DNA from: Bradysia coprophila
Lineage: Eukaryota > Arthropoda > Insecta > Diptera > Sciaridae
Direction of reading: 5' to 3'
DNA length: 64,000 nucleotides
Assembly (NCBI RefSeq): GCF_014529535.1
Contig: NW_023503373.1
Location: 2,914,001-2,978,000, forward strand
Position numbers and translations under genes: made by a program. The notes under the pieces are model-generated. The model was not told the origin of the DNA. It worked only from the letters and a program-made list of their open reading frames with translations, and did no database searches. Position 1 is the first letter of the stretch; the number at the start of each line of letters is the position of its first letter. Shown piece after piece: positions 13,901 to 27,939 of this stretch.

Positions 13901-16900
13901 GACTTTGCCACCCACGACAATACATTTTTTTCAACACGAAACACCAGTTCAATTGATTGAGATAAAGTGGTAAATTTGCTTTTCTAAACGTTGATTGTCA
14001 AACGATACGATTTATACGCTAGACATATTGTTAGTTAGTTGGTTAACGTATTCATTATTCATTATTTATGAGGCTGTGATGTTGGGTTAATATTCGAATT
14101 TTATCAAAATATTGATATTTTTCGGCAAGCTTTATGCAGCCATATGACGGAGGCGTGCTGAAACAAACATGCTCACTAAAACATATAATTTAGGTCGTGT
14201 CAACTGCATCGTGCTTCAACAATAAAGAAAAATGATAATTTAGTAACACAGTTCTAGCTTAACTATTTTCTTTGTCAGTGAGAGTCTATTTTCAGATTCC
14301 GTCAGTTTCAACAAAATGTTACGTACTCTGTCAATGTTCACATGAAATTAGAGTCGAATGCACATTTCGTTGAATTGATCGTATCAACGTGTTGATATTC
14401 TGCAAAGTTTTTAAAATTAAAATATTAAAGGGGAAATAATGTGAGCGACAGTTGTAATAAGATAAAGCTAAAGCATACAAACACACCAGGATCTAACTGC
14501 GTAATTCATTTAATTTAAAAGTGTGACATTCTTTTAAGCAATTTTTTTTCACGCAATCTCTGTCGAAAACGCTACCATATTGTAAGTCATTAAGTTAATT
14601 TCATTCACTGACCACGAAAGTAATTTACTGTAATTATTGTCGACCACAAATTCAATCTAATCTTTTTTTTCGATTTCATGTATAATTTGCATTTACGCGC
14701 ATTGATTATATTCGAAATTAATTTTAAAGATCGTTAAAAGTTGTCGCTGAGCGGCTAAGAAGGTATACAATAAATGAATGATTATAACTTGTTGCGTTTA
14801 GTTATGTTTCTTGAGAGATGGTTGTACATGAATCAAGAGAACCGTACGGTTTTCCTTTTTGCAATTTTGAAATTAAAATGTTGAGTTACTTTTCGCAGTT
14901 CAGCACTTGTCTGGTGATGCACATAAATACATAAATGTTAATTGTATCTAACTTGTTTGTACATCGGCAACAATGTTGCATGTTCTATGATACTTAAAAA
15001 CGATAAACGTTGGTTCTTTTATTTATTTTAAAATTCTTTCTATTTTGTGCGCCAGCTATAACAAATACAATAATTTCATTCTTTGTAACAAAAATTTTGT
15101 AAATATTTTTTCCTGGGTAAAATAAAATTTATTACAAGCATTTCGAACGAGTAAAACAGAGACTTATTTTAGCCGCTATACAACAAAATGAATCGCTTAT
15201 TTGTATTGTATTTTATTGTTGATCGCATTCACCAATATCGCTTGGCATGGAACATTATAGACCGTGCTGACACACTAACCCCATGACGTCACATTATATT
15301 GGCTGTGAGTGTAACGAACTCGGGAATATAATTATAGACTTAAAAGTTGAATGAAAATGATTTTGATATGGTAAATCGAGACGGAAGCTAAAATAACTTC
15401 CTATCGAAGAACGTATACATCAAATAAGTGGTGTATACGAAATGTAACCTCAACACAAAACTAATTTATATTTTTGTTTATTTATTGCATTAAATTTTTA
15501 AGATTGAATCATTATTCTGGTTTTGTGTTCTCGAATTATGTAAGGAATATTTTCGGAAAAAAAAAGAAAAATTCAAGCAAAGTTGAAATATGATCCGCAT
15601 ATTAAACGATATCTTTCATTACGTAAAATGCAGAGAAAATAAAATGGAAAAGCAAAAGAATTTTGTTGCTTTTTTTGGTCGAAGAAACGTTATTTTCAAA
15701 CGTAATTAACATGTCCACCGCCTTATCAACATGCACTATCGATACTTCGTTGAAGGTTGTGTTGGTTAATTCATTTCACATTTTGTTCGAATCGTTGCAA
15801 GGTTGTTAACTTTTTAAAGTCTGTTATTTCGAATGTTAAGACAATTTTTAAGCAAATTATACGAAATCTTGCACTTCATTAAGTCTTAACAAACATTTTC
15901 CTGTATAAGAGAACATTATTCAAGCTCATTGTCTATGTTCTTTCTCTAACAGATGAATTAATGAATTGATCATTTGAATGAAGAAAAAAAAACTGGAGAT
16001 ATGATGAACATCGGAGGTAGTCTGCCAAGGGTTAGACAAATTTGAGAATATAGGTGGATGCATAGGACTGCTCATGTTAATAGATATCAATTAGAAAAGG
16101 AAATGTTACACCCCAAAGCCAATGATTCGTTTGAACAGAAATGATTCGTGCGAGGTTTTACTCATGACGAGGTAAACCATATTGTCTAACTGGTTTGCAA
16201 TTGCGCCATCACATCGTAACGTTCATATATGCTACTATTTGCATTATGCGTTAAACTGTAGACTATATTGCACGAATTGTCATAGACAGTTGCAAAATAT
16301 ATACAAGCGAAAAAGACTTGTCAGTGAGTGAGGCCATTAACCTTTTTCAATCGCATTTATTCCGGTTAATAGGTTGGGATAAAATGCAATGACATTTTCG
16401 GTGATCTTTATGTATTTATTGGACGAACAATATCACACATGCAAGCCGTTTATCGGATTTTATTTTTTATGTTCGTATCGACGAAATTTGTTTACTCATT
16501 GAACCTTTTCGCTACTCACTGACGATAACTGTTCTAAATAAGCTTCTGAATTCCTTAAAAATAAAAATTTTGTCTGCAAGTAGAACCAGCAATTTTCTTA
16601 ATGAATTTATCAATGTTGACAGTTGACAATGAATTTTTTTTAATACAATTTGTAGCCATAATTTTGTTTACTTTCCGAAAATAATTTTATCTTTTATTTT
16701 GTGCGAATGAGACACGATACAAATATATTGTATAATTATAACCATTCTTTTTAGCAAGTTATATATATATATATGCAAATTTGGCTTGTCTGGCAAATTT
16801 GTTAGTTAATATAGATACCTAGTGTTTGTTTCAGCAATAATATGACTTTTTCATTAGCGTGTGTGAGACATTAATGTAATTTGTTCCTAAACACTTAGAG

Positions 16901-17351
16901 GTAGTCACACTTACGAAATTATTTGAGATTGTTTTCTCTGGTTTTAAAGATCTCAAGTACTGCAGTTCGATCTAAAAGTTAGAAAATAAAAAGAAAAAAC
17001 AATGGGAAATATTTTCGACCATCAATATGATTGCTTTGGAAAAGATTCATACAGCTGATCAACTGCTAGCGACGGCGGTTTTTATTTTACTATGTTTGTA
17101 GTCATTAATAAAGGACTGGCGTATAGCAGCAAAACGAATAAATCTGTTACTTCTTTTGATTTAACGTACCTTATACTTCAACTCAAATCTATTATTTCTT
17201 TAGCTCTACTGTACATTTTGCTATAAAAGGGGCAGTGCTCAGATACCATCGCTCATTTCTGGTATAGTTGTTGATAACAGATGACAACCTGTTTTCCACA
17301 CTTGATGATAACTAATCATTTTCCTTCTTGACGATATTTCATTCAATTCTA
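7990..17351. other. Non-coding AT-rich stretch
   Basis: No gene is recognised. The stretch is AT-rich with many poly-A/poly-T runs and alternating TA tracts (for example around 8,930-9,200 and 16,760-16,775). The longest open frames (125 codons at 8,310-8,687, minus) have no domain and look like AT-rich chance frames. It may be upstream DNA or 5' intron of the ABCG gene. A diverged copy of the dispersed repeat described at 32.8 and 34.1 kb appears near 12,700-12,840 and 17,130-17,290. Confidence 0.55.
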
Positions 17352-18458
17352 AGAGTGATATCGCCAAAACTTGAACCAATTTGAAAACAATGGTTCGGCG
17401 ATCCAGGCAAGCTATAGCTCGTTTGAATCGTCTTTCAATTCTAAGAAATAGGGATCTTTTAGTTTTTCTGTTAGTTTCCCATTTTCGGAGTGAACACGTG
17501 AAAAGTCATAGCATGTCAAGGGGTGGTGAAAACAGTTTTTTTGTGATAGCTTAAGATAGACTTGTTTCTAAAAGTAGAAAATTTGTAGGAATATAGGCCT
17601 TTGGCAGACCTTCATAAAGAGTATAATCATCGGTATGGGCCGCCACCCGTTCTAGACTTATGACTCAAAATATGGTCAATGTTTGGACAGTCCTACTGGC
17701 TACTGGCTGCGCATCTCTGCTTTACAATAAACCTATATTCGTAGCAAGCAATTGAGTTTCTGTTCATTTTGTGAAGTAAAAGAAATGAGGTTTTCCACCT
17801 TCTACGAAGAAGGAGGAAAGCAACATTTTCAAGACCAATGATCGTGCGGTTCAGGACAATTTCGAGCTGAACATGTAATTTTGATTTAGTTTATTTCATT
17901 CACATCGCTCCAGCCTGTTTGAAGACCAAAAACAAGTTGAAAACACTGAAAAATATGGGTCTCCTGGAGCGACATTTTACTTCAACTAACTTTATGGCTG
18001 GCAACAGAATTTATCTGGGGTTTTTTATATGTGGAATGAAAGAGGGTAAGTCCAGCTACAACACCCTATAGCCAGTTCCGCGGATAAATTCTGTTGCAAG
18101 CCAGTAGGACTGTCCAAACATTGACCATATTTTGAGTCATAAGTCTAGAACGGGTGGCGGCCCATACCGATGATTATACTCTTTATGAAGGTCTGCCAAA
18201 GGCCTATATTCCTACAAATTTTCAACTTTTAGAAACATGTCTATCTTGAGCTATCACAAAAAAACTGTTTTCACCACCCCTTGACATGCTATGACTTTTC
18301 AAGAGTTCACTCCGAAAATGGGAAACTAACAGAAAAACTAAAAGATCCCTATTTCTTAGAATTGAAAGACGATTCTAACGAGCTATAGCTTGCCTGGATC
18401 GCCGAACCATTGTATTTATTTTCACCAAAATTGGTTCAAGTTTTGGCGATATCACTCT
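17352..18458. mobile_element. Foldback element with ~350-bp terminal inverted repeats
   Basis: Nearly perfect inverted arms of about 350 bp (17,352-17,700 and 18,108-18,458) face each other across about 400 bp. The ends read AGAGTGATATCGCC and GGCGATATCACTCT, and each is next to a TA dinucleotide (17,350-17,351 and 18,459-18,460). That suggests a TA target duplication as in Tc1/mariner-class elements. The spacer holds a second, smaller inverted repeat (around 17,995-18,020 against 18,078-18,105). No transposase ORF is present. The arms are well matched, so the insertion is probably fairly recent. Confidence 0.85.
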
Positions 18459-20423
18459 TAATGTTCGTATCTCCCCAAATCCGCTCATCTAATGATATAG
18501 CGATTTGTTTTACAACTTAACAATTAGCGGGCATCGTTGATATAAGTGTGGATCATAAACTGAAAGCTAACAATCATAATCCAGGAATAAAATGTCAGCG
18601 AAACGTGTCGATGCAATGACGGATTTATATAATTTACAAAACAAAAACTGCTATCTGTGCAATATTATGACCGAATTGTTCTACAACCAGATACGTAGCG
18701 TATCTGATTTTGGAGATAAGAAAAGAATGCGATATTTCTGTGGCTTTCTTAAACAATGTGTAACACGTTCCAAAAGACTATTATTGATTGAAGGATGATA
18801 ATTACAAATTACCTGAGTGTTATGTTCATCCACAGTGGTCAGTCGGTTGGTGAAATTAAAGTGACCTGTCACTACTCGTGTGAACGTTTTCAGTCTGCTT
18901 CTGCTTAAGTTAATCAGGTACTCGAATCGTTCTAGCTTGTTTCACTGAACCAAGATTAGTCTTAATAATTCTTTTTGTAGAGATCAAACGTTTTCTGCGC
19001 TGCAAACTAAACGAAAAACAAACATTTTATTGAATCATAGCTAGTAATTTCAACTCACGCACAATATAGTGAGTTACTGGAGCCATTAAAAATTTAAAGC
19101 TAATTGAATGATTTATCAATCCTTGGAATTATTACATTGGAATGTTTGAAAAAAAATATTTCCAAAAATATTTTCTTCGTCGAAATATGTTTTTTTATTG
19201 TTATTGGCATAATTGAACCCAAAGCTTTCCGTTCTCTCAACAAAATGATTAAAGTCAAATAGCTTAAGACCTTGTAGCATCAAATTAAATGACAATAAGG
19301 TTAATGACCTCGATGGCACCACAATATTTCAATGACAATTATTTGTAAATTGCATTTTGTTATCGTTGACTATTTTCGTCTCGAAAAACTATTTCATTAA
19401 TTACCCCAATAGAAAAAGCATTCCAACTATCGGACCATTAAAAACGTGTTTAATTTTCAGTTTATTGAACTGCAAAATTCAACTCAATTGAACCGTTTGC
19501 GCGAAATTGTTGGTTCCATTCGTTTAAAAATCGAAATTAAATAAAAATGTGTTTTCATAGACTTCGATTTATAAACTACTACAACTGTTAAATGTGCTGA
19601 TGATTTGATAAAATTTTTCGCCTATTATTATTGGCGTGGGTCTATTTTGTAAATATATATATGCATGCATAGATAGCACATAACGTACCCCATGCCAACT
19701 AATAATTCCTAAAAATCGTTTTGCGTTCGTTATATATCAACATCAAGCTAATGCCAATCAAAAAAAGATTATTTAAATTATTCAATTTGCAATTTTGTGA
19801 GGCTAGTTCGGGCGCAAATTTAAGAATCGAAAAAATTGTTGATACAACAAATTAAATGGATATCCGCTAGTTTGTTCGGTCTCTTAGTTCGGAAATAGAT
19901 AGGTATAGACCAAATGTGTAGATCTCCTCTGTCTGCCATAACCTAAAGTTTATTAAACACATTGGTGATATTCCTTTCATGCTATCATCCAGACAACCAG
20001 TCATAAATTATGCATATCAGGCTTACATTAAAGTAAAAATAATTTTGAATTTAAACAACAAAATATATTCCTTCCATTTGTATCACATTTATCATTTTTG
20101 CCAGCACTATTCCTCGTCTAAAGATTAGTTTGTTTGAATAAAGATATTAAAGCCGACCGCGAAAAAATCAAGCAAAAGAATCTGTCTATTATTTAACTAG
20201 TTTGTCGTCGTCTAGATCAAATAGTGTGAACTATTTCAATTGAAATAAAAAAATTTCGATCGCACTCTTGGACAATGAATCTTACTGCGAAAAATTATTT
20301 TTTTTTAGGTGAATACGATTTTTTGTTAAACTGATATAGTTCACATGGAATAGTAATCTCCAATTAATATGTTATTGGGTCATTAAGACCTTGTTTATTG
20401 ATCGTTACACAAATAAATTTCAG
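18459..20423. other. Non-coding AT-rich stretch
   Basis: I see no gene, RNA gene or clear repeat. The short ORFs at 18,592 and 19,116 show no domain. Confidence 0.5.
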
Positions 20424-20466
20424 GCAATGGAGATGGACTTTATGATACTTCGGATGTATCCAACAA
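20424..20466 (+). CDS. Candidate upstream micro-exon of the ABCG gene
   Basis: After a TTTCAG acceptor, 43 nt read open as GNGDGLYDTSDVSN plus two bases. Those two bases would complete a Lys codon with the first base of the exon at 21,277, so phase and frame join. The weakness is the donor (GTTATA), which is a poor match to consensus. The exon would also need a further upstream exon ending in phase 1, which I could not find. This is a hypothesis only. Confidence 0.25.
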
Positions 20467-21276
20467 GTTATAAATGATTCTTTCTGATAAGTTTATCCAA
20501 CTGTGATAAGAAGCGTATAACAACAGATAATTATCTCATTTATTTGTACCACCATTCTCATGCACCATTGGATAGTGTAATTATGTGAAGTTTCTGTAAA
20601 AACATTCTTAATTACAGACCAATCGAGCAAGGTACTTATTATGAACGTCAATAAGATTCTTTAGGACACTTCTTGTACATTTACGAAAAAAAGGGCAACA
20701 ACGTGAATTGATTGTAATTCGATGTTTTTTGTTTTGTTTCGAACGATGGATATGTACGAGTACAATTGTGATGTTGGGTTTTTTCCCTACATTTTTCACA
20801 TAAATTATTCACAAAATGTAAAACAATACGATTAAATAAGTATAATATACACAAATAATAAAAATTGCTCGACCCAGAAAACCGACGTCGTGGAAACTTG
20901 ACATTCACGGCACTATAATTTACGATTGATTGGTACCAAAGAAATATATTATATGCCGAGAATACGAGAGAATATCGTCCGACATCACTGTGTATACAAT
21001 TCTTTAATTTCCAGCTAATCTTAGTGATTTTTTCGAATTTTAATTTTAAGAATAAAATATATTTCGAAATTTCTTAACACATCCAATCGATAGTATTAAT
21101 TCTGTAATCAATGCAATACCGAGTGGAAATTCAATGAACAATGTAATGGTGTTGCACACTCATTCTGATGTTAGAATATTATTTTTGTTAACTTTTTATA
21201 TCTAGCACATCAAGTTTGCAATTTACAACAATTTCAAATCAATTTGTGTATTAAAATTCCATTTATTTCATTGCAG

Positions 21277-24200
21277 AGTCGATCACACAGCTTTAACTTT
21301 CCCATGTGCCCTAGAACCGTCGCGATCCCTTCCATTGGTGTTTGAAGATATTTGTGTTTCTGTAAATAAGAAGGTCATACTGAAAGATGTCAGTGGTGTT
21401 GTCAGGTGAGTGCATTAAATTTAAAATATTTTTTTTTTAATTCAGAGCAATGTACCCTTTGCAAAAGTAGCCTGCATTTAGGCTTGATGATTTCTCTGAA
21501 TCAAAATATTTTTTTTTGAAAAAGTAAAACCAAAAAAAAACTAAAAAGGAAAAATGATTTGTGAGTGATAACATATCCCACCTTTGCAGATTGTGTAAAT
21601 TTATGTAATCTGCATGTAATCTCCAAGTGAGAAATAATCAAAAAACGAATATTTTTCCGTCCAAATGAAGGCTACTAATTTGCAGAGGGTTCACTGCTCT
21701 TAAGTTTCTAGCCAGAATTTCACCACCCACAAACAGTTCTGCTACTTTAATTGTTAAAAGTATCGCCTAAACAAAAACTTCTACTTCATATTTTGTTAAT
21801 TTACCTTTTGCTATATTAAGAGACCGCTAACCAGAAATTGACGTTTATTTCTGTCGTCTCAGTCGTTAACAGATGTCTAGCAGCTAAGGTTTTATTTAGC
21901 ATACTTTTTTGATGATATAATTAAGCTTTATAATGACATTTCGAGAAGCCATTATACTTAGTCAATAATCTCGTTTCAAAATACGAGACGATTTTCAAGC
22001 GTTATCAGAATTTGATAAATCAACTGAATCTCCGTTGTTCCGAATAACAGAAGCACATAATGGAACAGATGTAATTATTATTTGAATTTTTCTTTTCGAA
22101 GCAATTGGCAAAGTGCGTACAATATGCGATATAATAAGACCTTTTATGTTGAGGAAATTCAATACAAAAAAAAATTAATTTGCAAATTCGCTTGAGAGAA
22201 ATTACAATTTTTCTTTGCATTTCTCTTTTTTTGTATAAATTCTTTTGTTAATCCAACCATATCCCATGAAATTTACGCACTTTTATCAATCTAAAACAGA
22301 CGAAACTTGTTAAATGTAGGAATGAGTGGTTATTAAAAGAAAATAATTTGAATTGAAAGCAACGCGTGATAATATATAGGGTGCTTCTATGCGGCTGCAA
22401 AAGAAGTTATTAATGGCACAACATTTTGTTTTAATGTCGATTTGTTGCATCATATCAGCATGATACCACTTGAAAATACATGACATTTTAGAAACTTGAA
22501 CCGCTTAAGTGCTATCCCATTCGTTTTACATCGGGTGTAGTATCTTACGACTTATGTTCTCATCTTGGTATTCAGACAATGCATGCAATATTATTAAAAA
22601 TGAAGAAATTGGATTTTACTAGATTTTTCGATCAAACGAGGAGTAACAGGCAAACATAGCTTGAGAGAAATTTTAATGGAATTAATTTTTGTCATTGATT
22701 ACATTAGGTACTCTCACCCATAATTATTAAAAATTTATTAGTAACTACCGTATATGTTTAGGCAAGTCACCACATAAGTTAGGTTGAGTTTTATAGTTTG
22801 ATAGAACTGTACTGAAGTAATTTCGAAACTAACCTCTTAGACTACATTTAGACAATACATCAACTTTCTTCAGAAAAATTTTCATATTTTGAGGCGCGGT
22901 TCAGAAGTCACGTAAAGCCGGTGATACAGACTGCACTTGTTCATGAAAGGCTGATAGTTAGGTCTGCAAACAAATCAAATCAAAACGGCAAGCGTACCTC
23001 GATAAATTGTAACAACTCGCAAGAAATTTCCAATACAAAAACCATTTGTTTGATAAGAAACGCACTAAAAAAACTTCTTTCAAGGAGGTGTGGAGAAGAA
23101 TTTTATTTAAAGTTGCAAACTCTTGCAAGACCTGGAGCTCTTTATTAACTATCTAACGTCCTCCTCTGAATTCACAAACGACACAATCATTCAATCAGAA
23201 CAGATTGATATAAAATCTTTTACTTCGTTAGTCCAACCGTACCAAAAATTAGGAATAATTACATTTTTGTTTTATGTAGAATCTGATATTTCTAGACCCA
23301 CATATTCTGACAGCTGACAGCTGAAATTTTTGAACTTTTTTCGCAGTCGAAATTTTTGTCGCACACGTCTAATGACCCGTTGACTGGGACAAAACTAAAA
23401 AACCAATCAATATCAAGACTGTGAAATATGTGGGTAGAGATTTTAAACGAAAATGTGATAATTCCCTAATGTTTGTAAGAGTGTACACTTTACTAACATT
23501 TAAGAGAAGACTGGTCCTTGACTAGCCGTTTCTAATCGCAATTTTTCACACCGCTTTTCCCACAAAAATGCTTTTTATTTGCCTGCCTTTCGGTATAAGT
23601 TTCTCTTACATATATCATATATATAAATAGGTCTACGATGCATTTGATACACTCTGTTTTAAAATTAATCGCATGAATTTTTCCACTCTTCCTTCCGTGC
23701 TCGTATCGAATAAAAAAAAGACAAGAAAATACGACGCAAATTAATATTAAATATAATAAATGAAACTAAGACGACTTTAGAGTAACATTTTCAACAAATT
23801 TCAAGAGTTAGAAAGTCTTTCGAAAAGCGACAACGAACTTAAAATGTTACGAAAAAAAATATGTTTATTATTGTTATGAAAGCTGTGCGGCCAACAAATA
23901 GTCGAGCTCTGCACCTATTGCCTTCAGTGATTAGTGCATCTGTGAAACTTTATTGGTGTGTTTATTATTTGGCTTGTGGTAATATATTGCGCTGTGTGAC
24001 TTTTTGTTATTTTGATAATACGTTCGTTCCTAATTCCATATAATCGCATCGTGTCATGGTATATACAGAAAAAAAACCGATTTTGAAACAAATCTCATAA
24101 TAGTGTGATAATCTTCAAACGAATTCACATATATATAATACGTGCGATGGAAATGAACTATACTAACGGAGAACGGTGATGGGTATAATGTATATGATGG

Positions 24201-27200
24201 ACGAGTACGTAAACAAGGTGTTTTTTTTTTCTCTCTCAAATATAAAATTAAAATATTCATAAAAACAGCAAAAAACAAAAGTCGCGTGAACTGATAATAG
24301 CCAATGACATATTAGTTTCATAAATCTGGTATATAATTGGTGTAGCAGCAAGTAAATTTCAACCGATATTCAGAAGAAAAAAAAATTATTTGATCGAAAA
24401 AAGTTTTTTTTTTTCATCACCAATGGAAGCAGCGGAGACGGTTGTGTGTTGCAAAATATAAACAAAACCTGACACAGTTCGTTGACCGACATTTTTGTCG
24501 AGCTATTTTTGGAGCTGCATTTTATTCGTTTATGTTTTTATTTTATTTATGTTCTGCATGTACCGAAGGTGTGTGTTTTTGTTTGTGTTATGTGTATGTA
24601 TATTGCATGTGGAATTCATATTAGAATGGCTGGTTCACCGGCAGTGTGGTGTGTATGATTATTGTGGTTTCAACTGTGAACATTATATCCACTATAGCTA
24701 TAAATCGTGAAATAATATTATAGTTCATATCGCCTAGGTGACGATGCTCGACGATATACCATCTAGTTCTCTGGCTTCACTGAACTTAATTTAGCGAAAT
24801 TAATTTCAAAATTAGTTGGTATCCACAATGTTGTTACGTATTTTGCTGTAGGTAAATAATTCGACCGTAGTCGCAAATATTATTTAGATTTTAGGTACGA
24901 TCATACCTATATTGCTGGAAGTTGAGTATTTTCGAAACTATTTCACTGTTTAAATAATAGATATTTAGCTTAAACCTTTGTATTCATATTATTGCAGAGT
25001 AAAACGTAAACAACACTGTCGATTTAGGGAACTTTCAATCCTTATGTAGATCTTTTGAAATTTACATAATACGGACGTTGTAAAACGCTATGCAAGGCCA
25101 CTTACCATTAAAATGAAAAATCACGTGTGGCTATTATTTCAGTATAAAGAGTACTGGATGCTATCGTAGATGCCCCGGATTTGGTTCCTTGAAACGAGGA
25201 GATTGACTTTCCTTGCTTACTAGCACGTTGTTGCTAGTTAAGACAAATTGTTAGATACAGAGACATGACAGTATACAATGAGAACTTACTTGTGTTCTCC
25301 TATATCTCCTATATGTAGCAAAGTGTATGAACAAAACGAAGTAAAAGATTTTGAATCAACAAATAAAAGAAATTTTAAACAACAGAAGTAACAGACACTG
25401 AATGAATAACCAAACACTCACTTACCGTTTATAATAGGATAAGAAAATTGAAATTATTGACGATAGCAACAAAATAATTAATTTTGTGAACATTTATTTG
25501 CAGACCCGGGCAAGTTTTGGCTGTTATGGGCCCTAGTGGATGCGGAAAAACCACATTATTAGATGCATTAAGCGGCCAAAGACCAATCGATTCAGGTAGA
25601 ATGCACTTTATCGTGATAGCCTTTCACGATGAGAGATTACTACTTTCGATTTGTTGTTTTCAGGTAGCATAAAATTGAACAAAGAACGATTATCAAAGAA
25701 ATGGCGACGAAAGATCTGCTACGTACTGCAGCAGGACATTTTCTTTGCCGAGCTCACTTTACGCGAGACACTGGAATATACTGGTAACTATTGATAAATG
25801 GAAAATCCAATTTTAACGAATAAATTTACAAATAAAATGATATTCCAGCCATGCTACGATTACCGGACAAATTGCCAAAATCGGAAAAAATGCGTTGCGT
25901 AGATCATATTTTAGAAATTTTGGACTTGACACCATGCCAACACACAAAAATTGGTGATTATTTGAGCAGAGGTTTGTCCGGTGGCGAAAAGAAGCGAGCA
26001 AACATTGCTTGTGAGCTGCTGACAAATCCTTCCATTATGTTATTAGACGTAAGTTGCGAAAGGTTTATATTCGGCGTTGATGACGTGATGGAACAACAAA
26101 ATGTCTCCCACTTTTAGGAACCCACATCAGGTTTGGATTCTCATGCTGCCGCATCGTTGATATCATCTTTGCAGCGATACGCTCTACAGGAGAACAAAAC
26201 TGTTGTTATAACTGTCCACCAACCGTCTTCCCAAATGTTTCACATGTTCGATAGACTGTTACTGCTGTGCAAAGGTCAGACAGCATATTTTGGTAATGTG
26301 GATCGAGTTGTCGATAGTTTCCAAGAAATCGGGTTGACAATGAAGGACCATTACAACCCAGCTGACTTTATCCGTAAGTTTTCTTTTCGCTTCGACATGA
26401 CTTGTTCAACTGAAATTTTCTTTTCTTTTTTCAATTGTAGTGGAGCAAATCAAATCATCTTCTGAAATTAGGGAAAAAATTATCGCACACGCACGCGAAG
26501 CTCGAAAGTCTCCCTCATACCCCTCCGAATTAAATAGCGAAAATATTTTCTCGAATTATGGTGATTTGAGACGACTGAGTGGATTGGATAATATTCTATC
26601 GCATGCGCATGGCGTTGGAGTCGGTGTTACAACGGAAAAGCAAATGATTGACGAAGAAAAGCATTTGTGGATTGACACACAGTCGCACACAAGTTCGGCA
26701 TCGTCGGATAGCCATGACAGTGACTGTGGTTTAGGGTATCCAACAGGCTTTTATACACAATTTAAGGTACGATAACGGTGTTTTGTTATGCAGTTCACGT
26801 CTGCTAATGCCTGGTTTATGATTAGGTTTTATCACAAAGAAATTTCAAAGAAGCACGACCACGAATGCTTTCTCCATTGAACTGGTTCCAGACATTAGGA
26901 CTGGGCGGCATGGCTGGTGCACTATGGTTTCAATTACCTCGAACTGAAGAATCACTGCACGACATCCAAGGATGGATGTTTTTCTCACAAACATACTGGA
27001 TGCTATTCGCATTATTCGGAGCTTTAAGTTCATGTGAGTTCATTTAACCGTTTTGGGGTGAATGAAGTTTGACTTCAATTTGTTTTTTCTTGTTAACAGT
27101 TCCACCTGAACGTGAAGTGATTAGCAAGGAACGCCGTTCCGGAGCTTATCGCTTGTCCGCCTATTATCTAGCCAAAATGGTCGGTGAATTGCCATTAGTT

Positions 27201-27939
27201 ATTACGTTACCAGCAGTTTATCATTTAATTAGCTACCCCATGTTGGGTTTTAGTAGTCCTAGTCTATTTTTCACAATGCTGGCGTTTTTATTGTTAAATA
27301 CAATAGTGGCGCAAAGTGTAGGTTTCTTTGTCGGCGCTTGTTGTATTGACATGAATTTGAGTATAACGGTGAGCGCATTGTACACACTGGCGACACAATT
27401 ATTTGGAGGTGAGTGCACATTGTTTAAATTATCATCAAATAACTGGTTGTCGTTTTCACGACCGACGACTGGCAGAACAATGTGTTCTTTGTTGAAAATT
27501 TGTATTTCCATTTCAACATTTTGCAATGCTAAAACCAATCAACCAAATTTCATTCGCCAGGTTATTTGTCAACGCGATTTCCACCATGGTTAGAATGGGT
27601 ACGCTACACATCCATGATACACTACGCTTATCAGAACATGCAAATTCTGGAATTCAGCGAAGGCCCACCCATTTTGTAAGTGACTCAATCAACCACATTC
27701 AGCGAAAATGATATTTTAATTTCGTTTGTCTTCTCTTTCTCAACCATAGGTGTGCTGAACAGAGTAAATTTTCAATATGTTCCGAGGAGCATGCACGCGT
27801 GATCCCAGTCGATTCGATATTATCTGAGCAGGGGTGCAACGCACCGCTGTGGGTGAACACGTTAGTTCTGCTTGGCTTTCTCATTGTTTTCCGTCTATTA
27901 GGCTATTTTGTACTACGTTATGTACGATGTCCGAAATAA
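21277..27939 (+). CDS. ABCG-family half-transporter (5' end not found)
   Basis: Ten exons join in phase: 21277-21405, 25504-25595, 25664-25783, 25849-26048, 26118-26373, 26441-26766, 26826-27033, 27100-27408, 27561-27675 and 27750-27939, encoding about 647 residues up to the stop. All introns are GT-AG. The nucleotide-binding domain comes first, as in the ABCG subfamily: Walker [12 protein letters not shown] (25.53 kb), a Q-loop region (YVLQQD), signature LSGGEKKR (25.98 kb), Walker B IMLLD split from EPTSGLD by an intron, and H-loop TVHQPSS. A Ser/Asp/His-rich linker (26.5-26.75 kb) precedes a membrane domain with several hydrophobic segments. It contains the conserved stretch [15 protein letters not shown] and ends [12 protein letters not shown] half-transporters dimerise and usually export lipids, sterols or related substrates; the substrate here is unknown. 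It resembles Drosophila ABCG genes of the CG3164/CG4822 type, but orthology is not established. The first intron is 4.1 kb; the initiator exon lies upstream and was not identified. An AATAAA hexamer (27,935-27,940) overlaps the stop codon. Confidence 0.92.
23249..23469. mobile_element. TA-flanked MITE, family shared with 62.35 kb
   Basis: Inverted arms of about 60 bp start with TTAGGAATAATTACATTTT and end with AATGTGATAATTCCCTAA. The internal sequence (TGACAGCTG, AAATTTTTGTCGCACAC, TGACTGGGAC) is also found in reverse orientation at 62,351-62,588. It sits in the first intron of the ABCG gene. Short open frames across it are chance frames. Confidence 0.75.

Noticed and set aside
27233..27538. 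101-codon antisense frame over ABCG exon 8
   Set aside because: A shadow of the membrane-domain exon on the opposite strand, with no independent signals.
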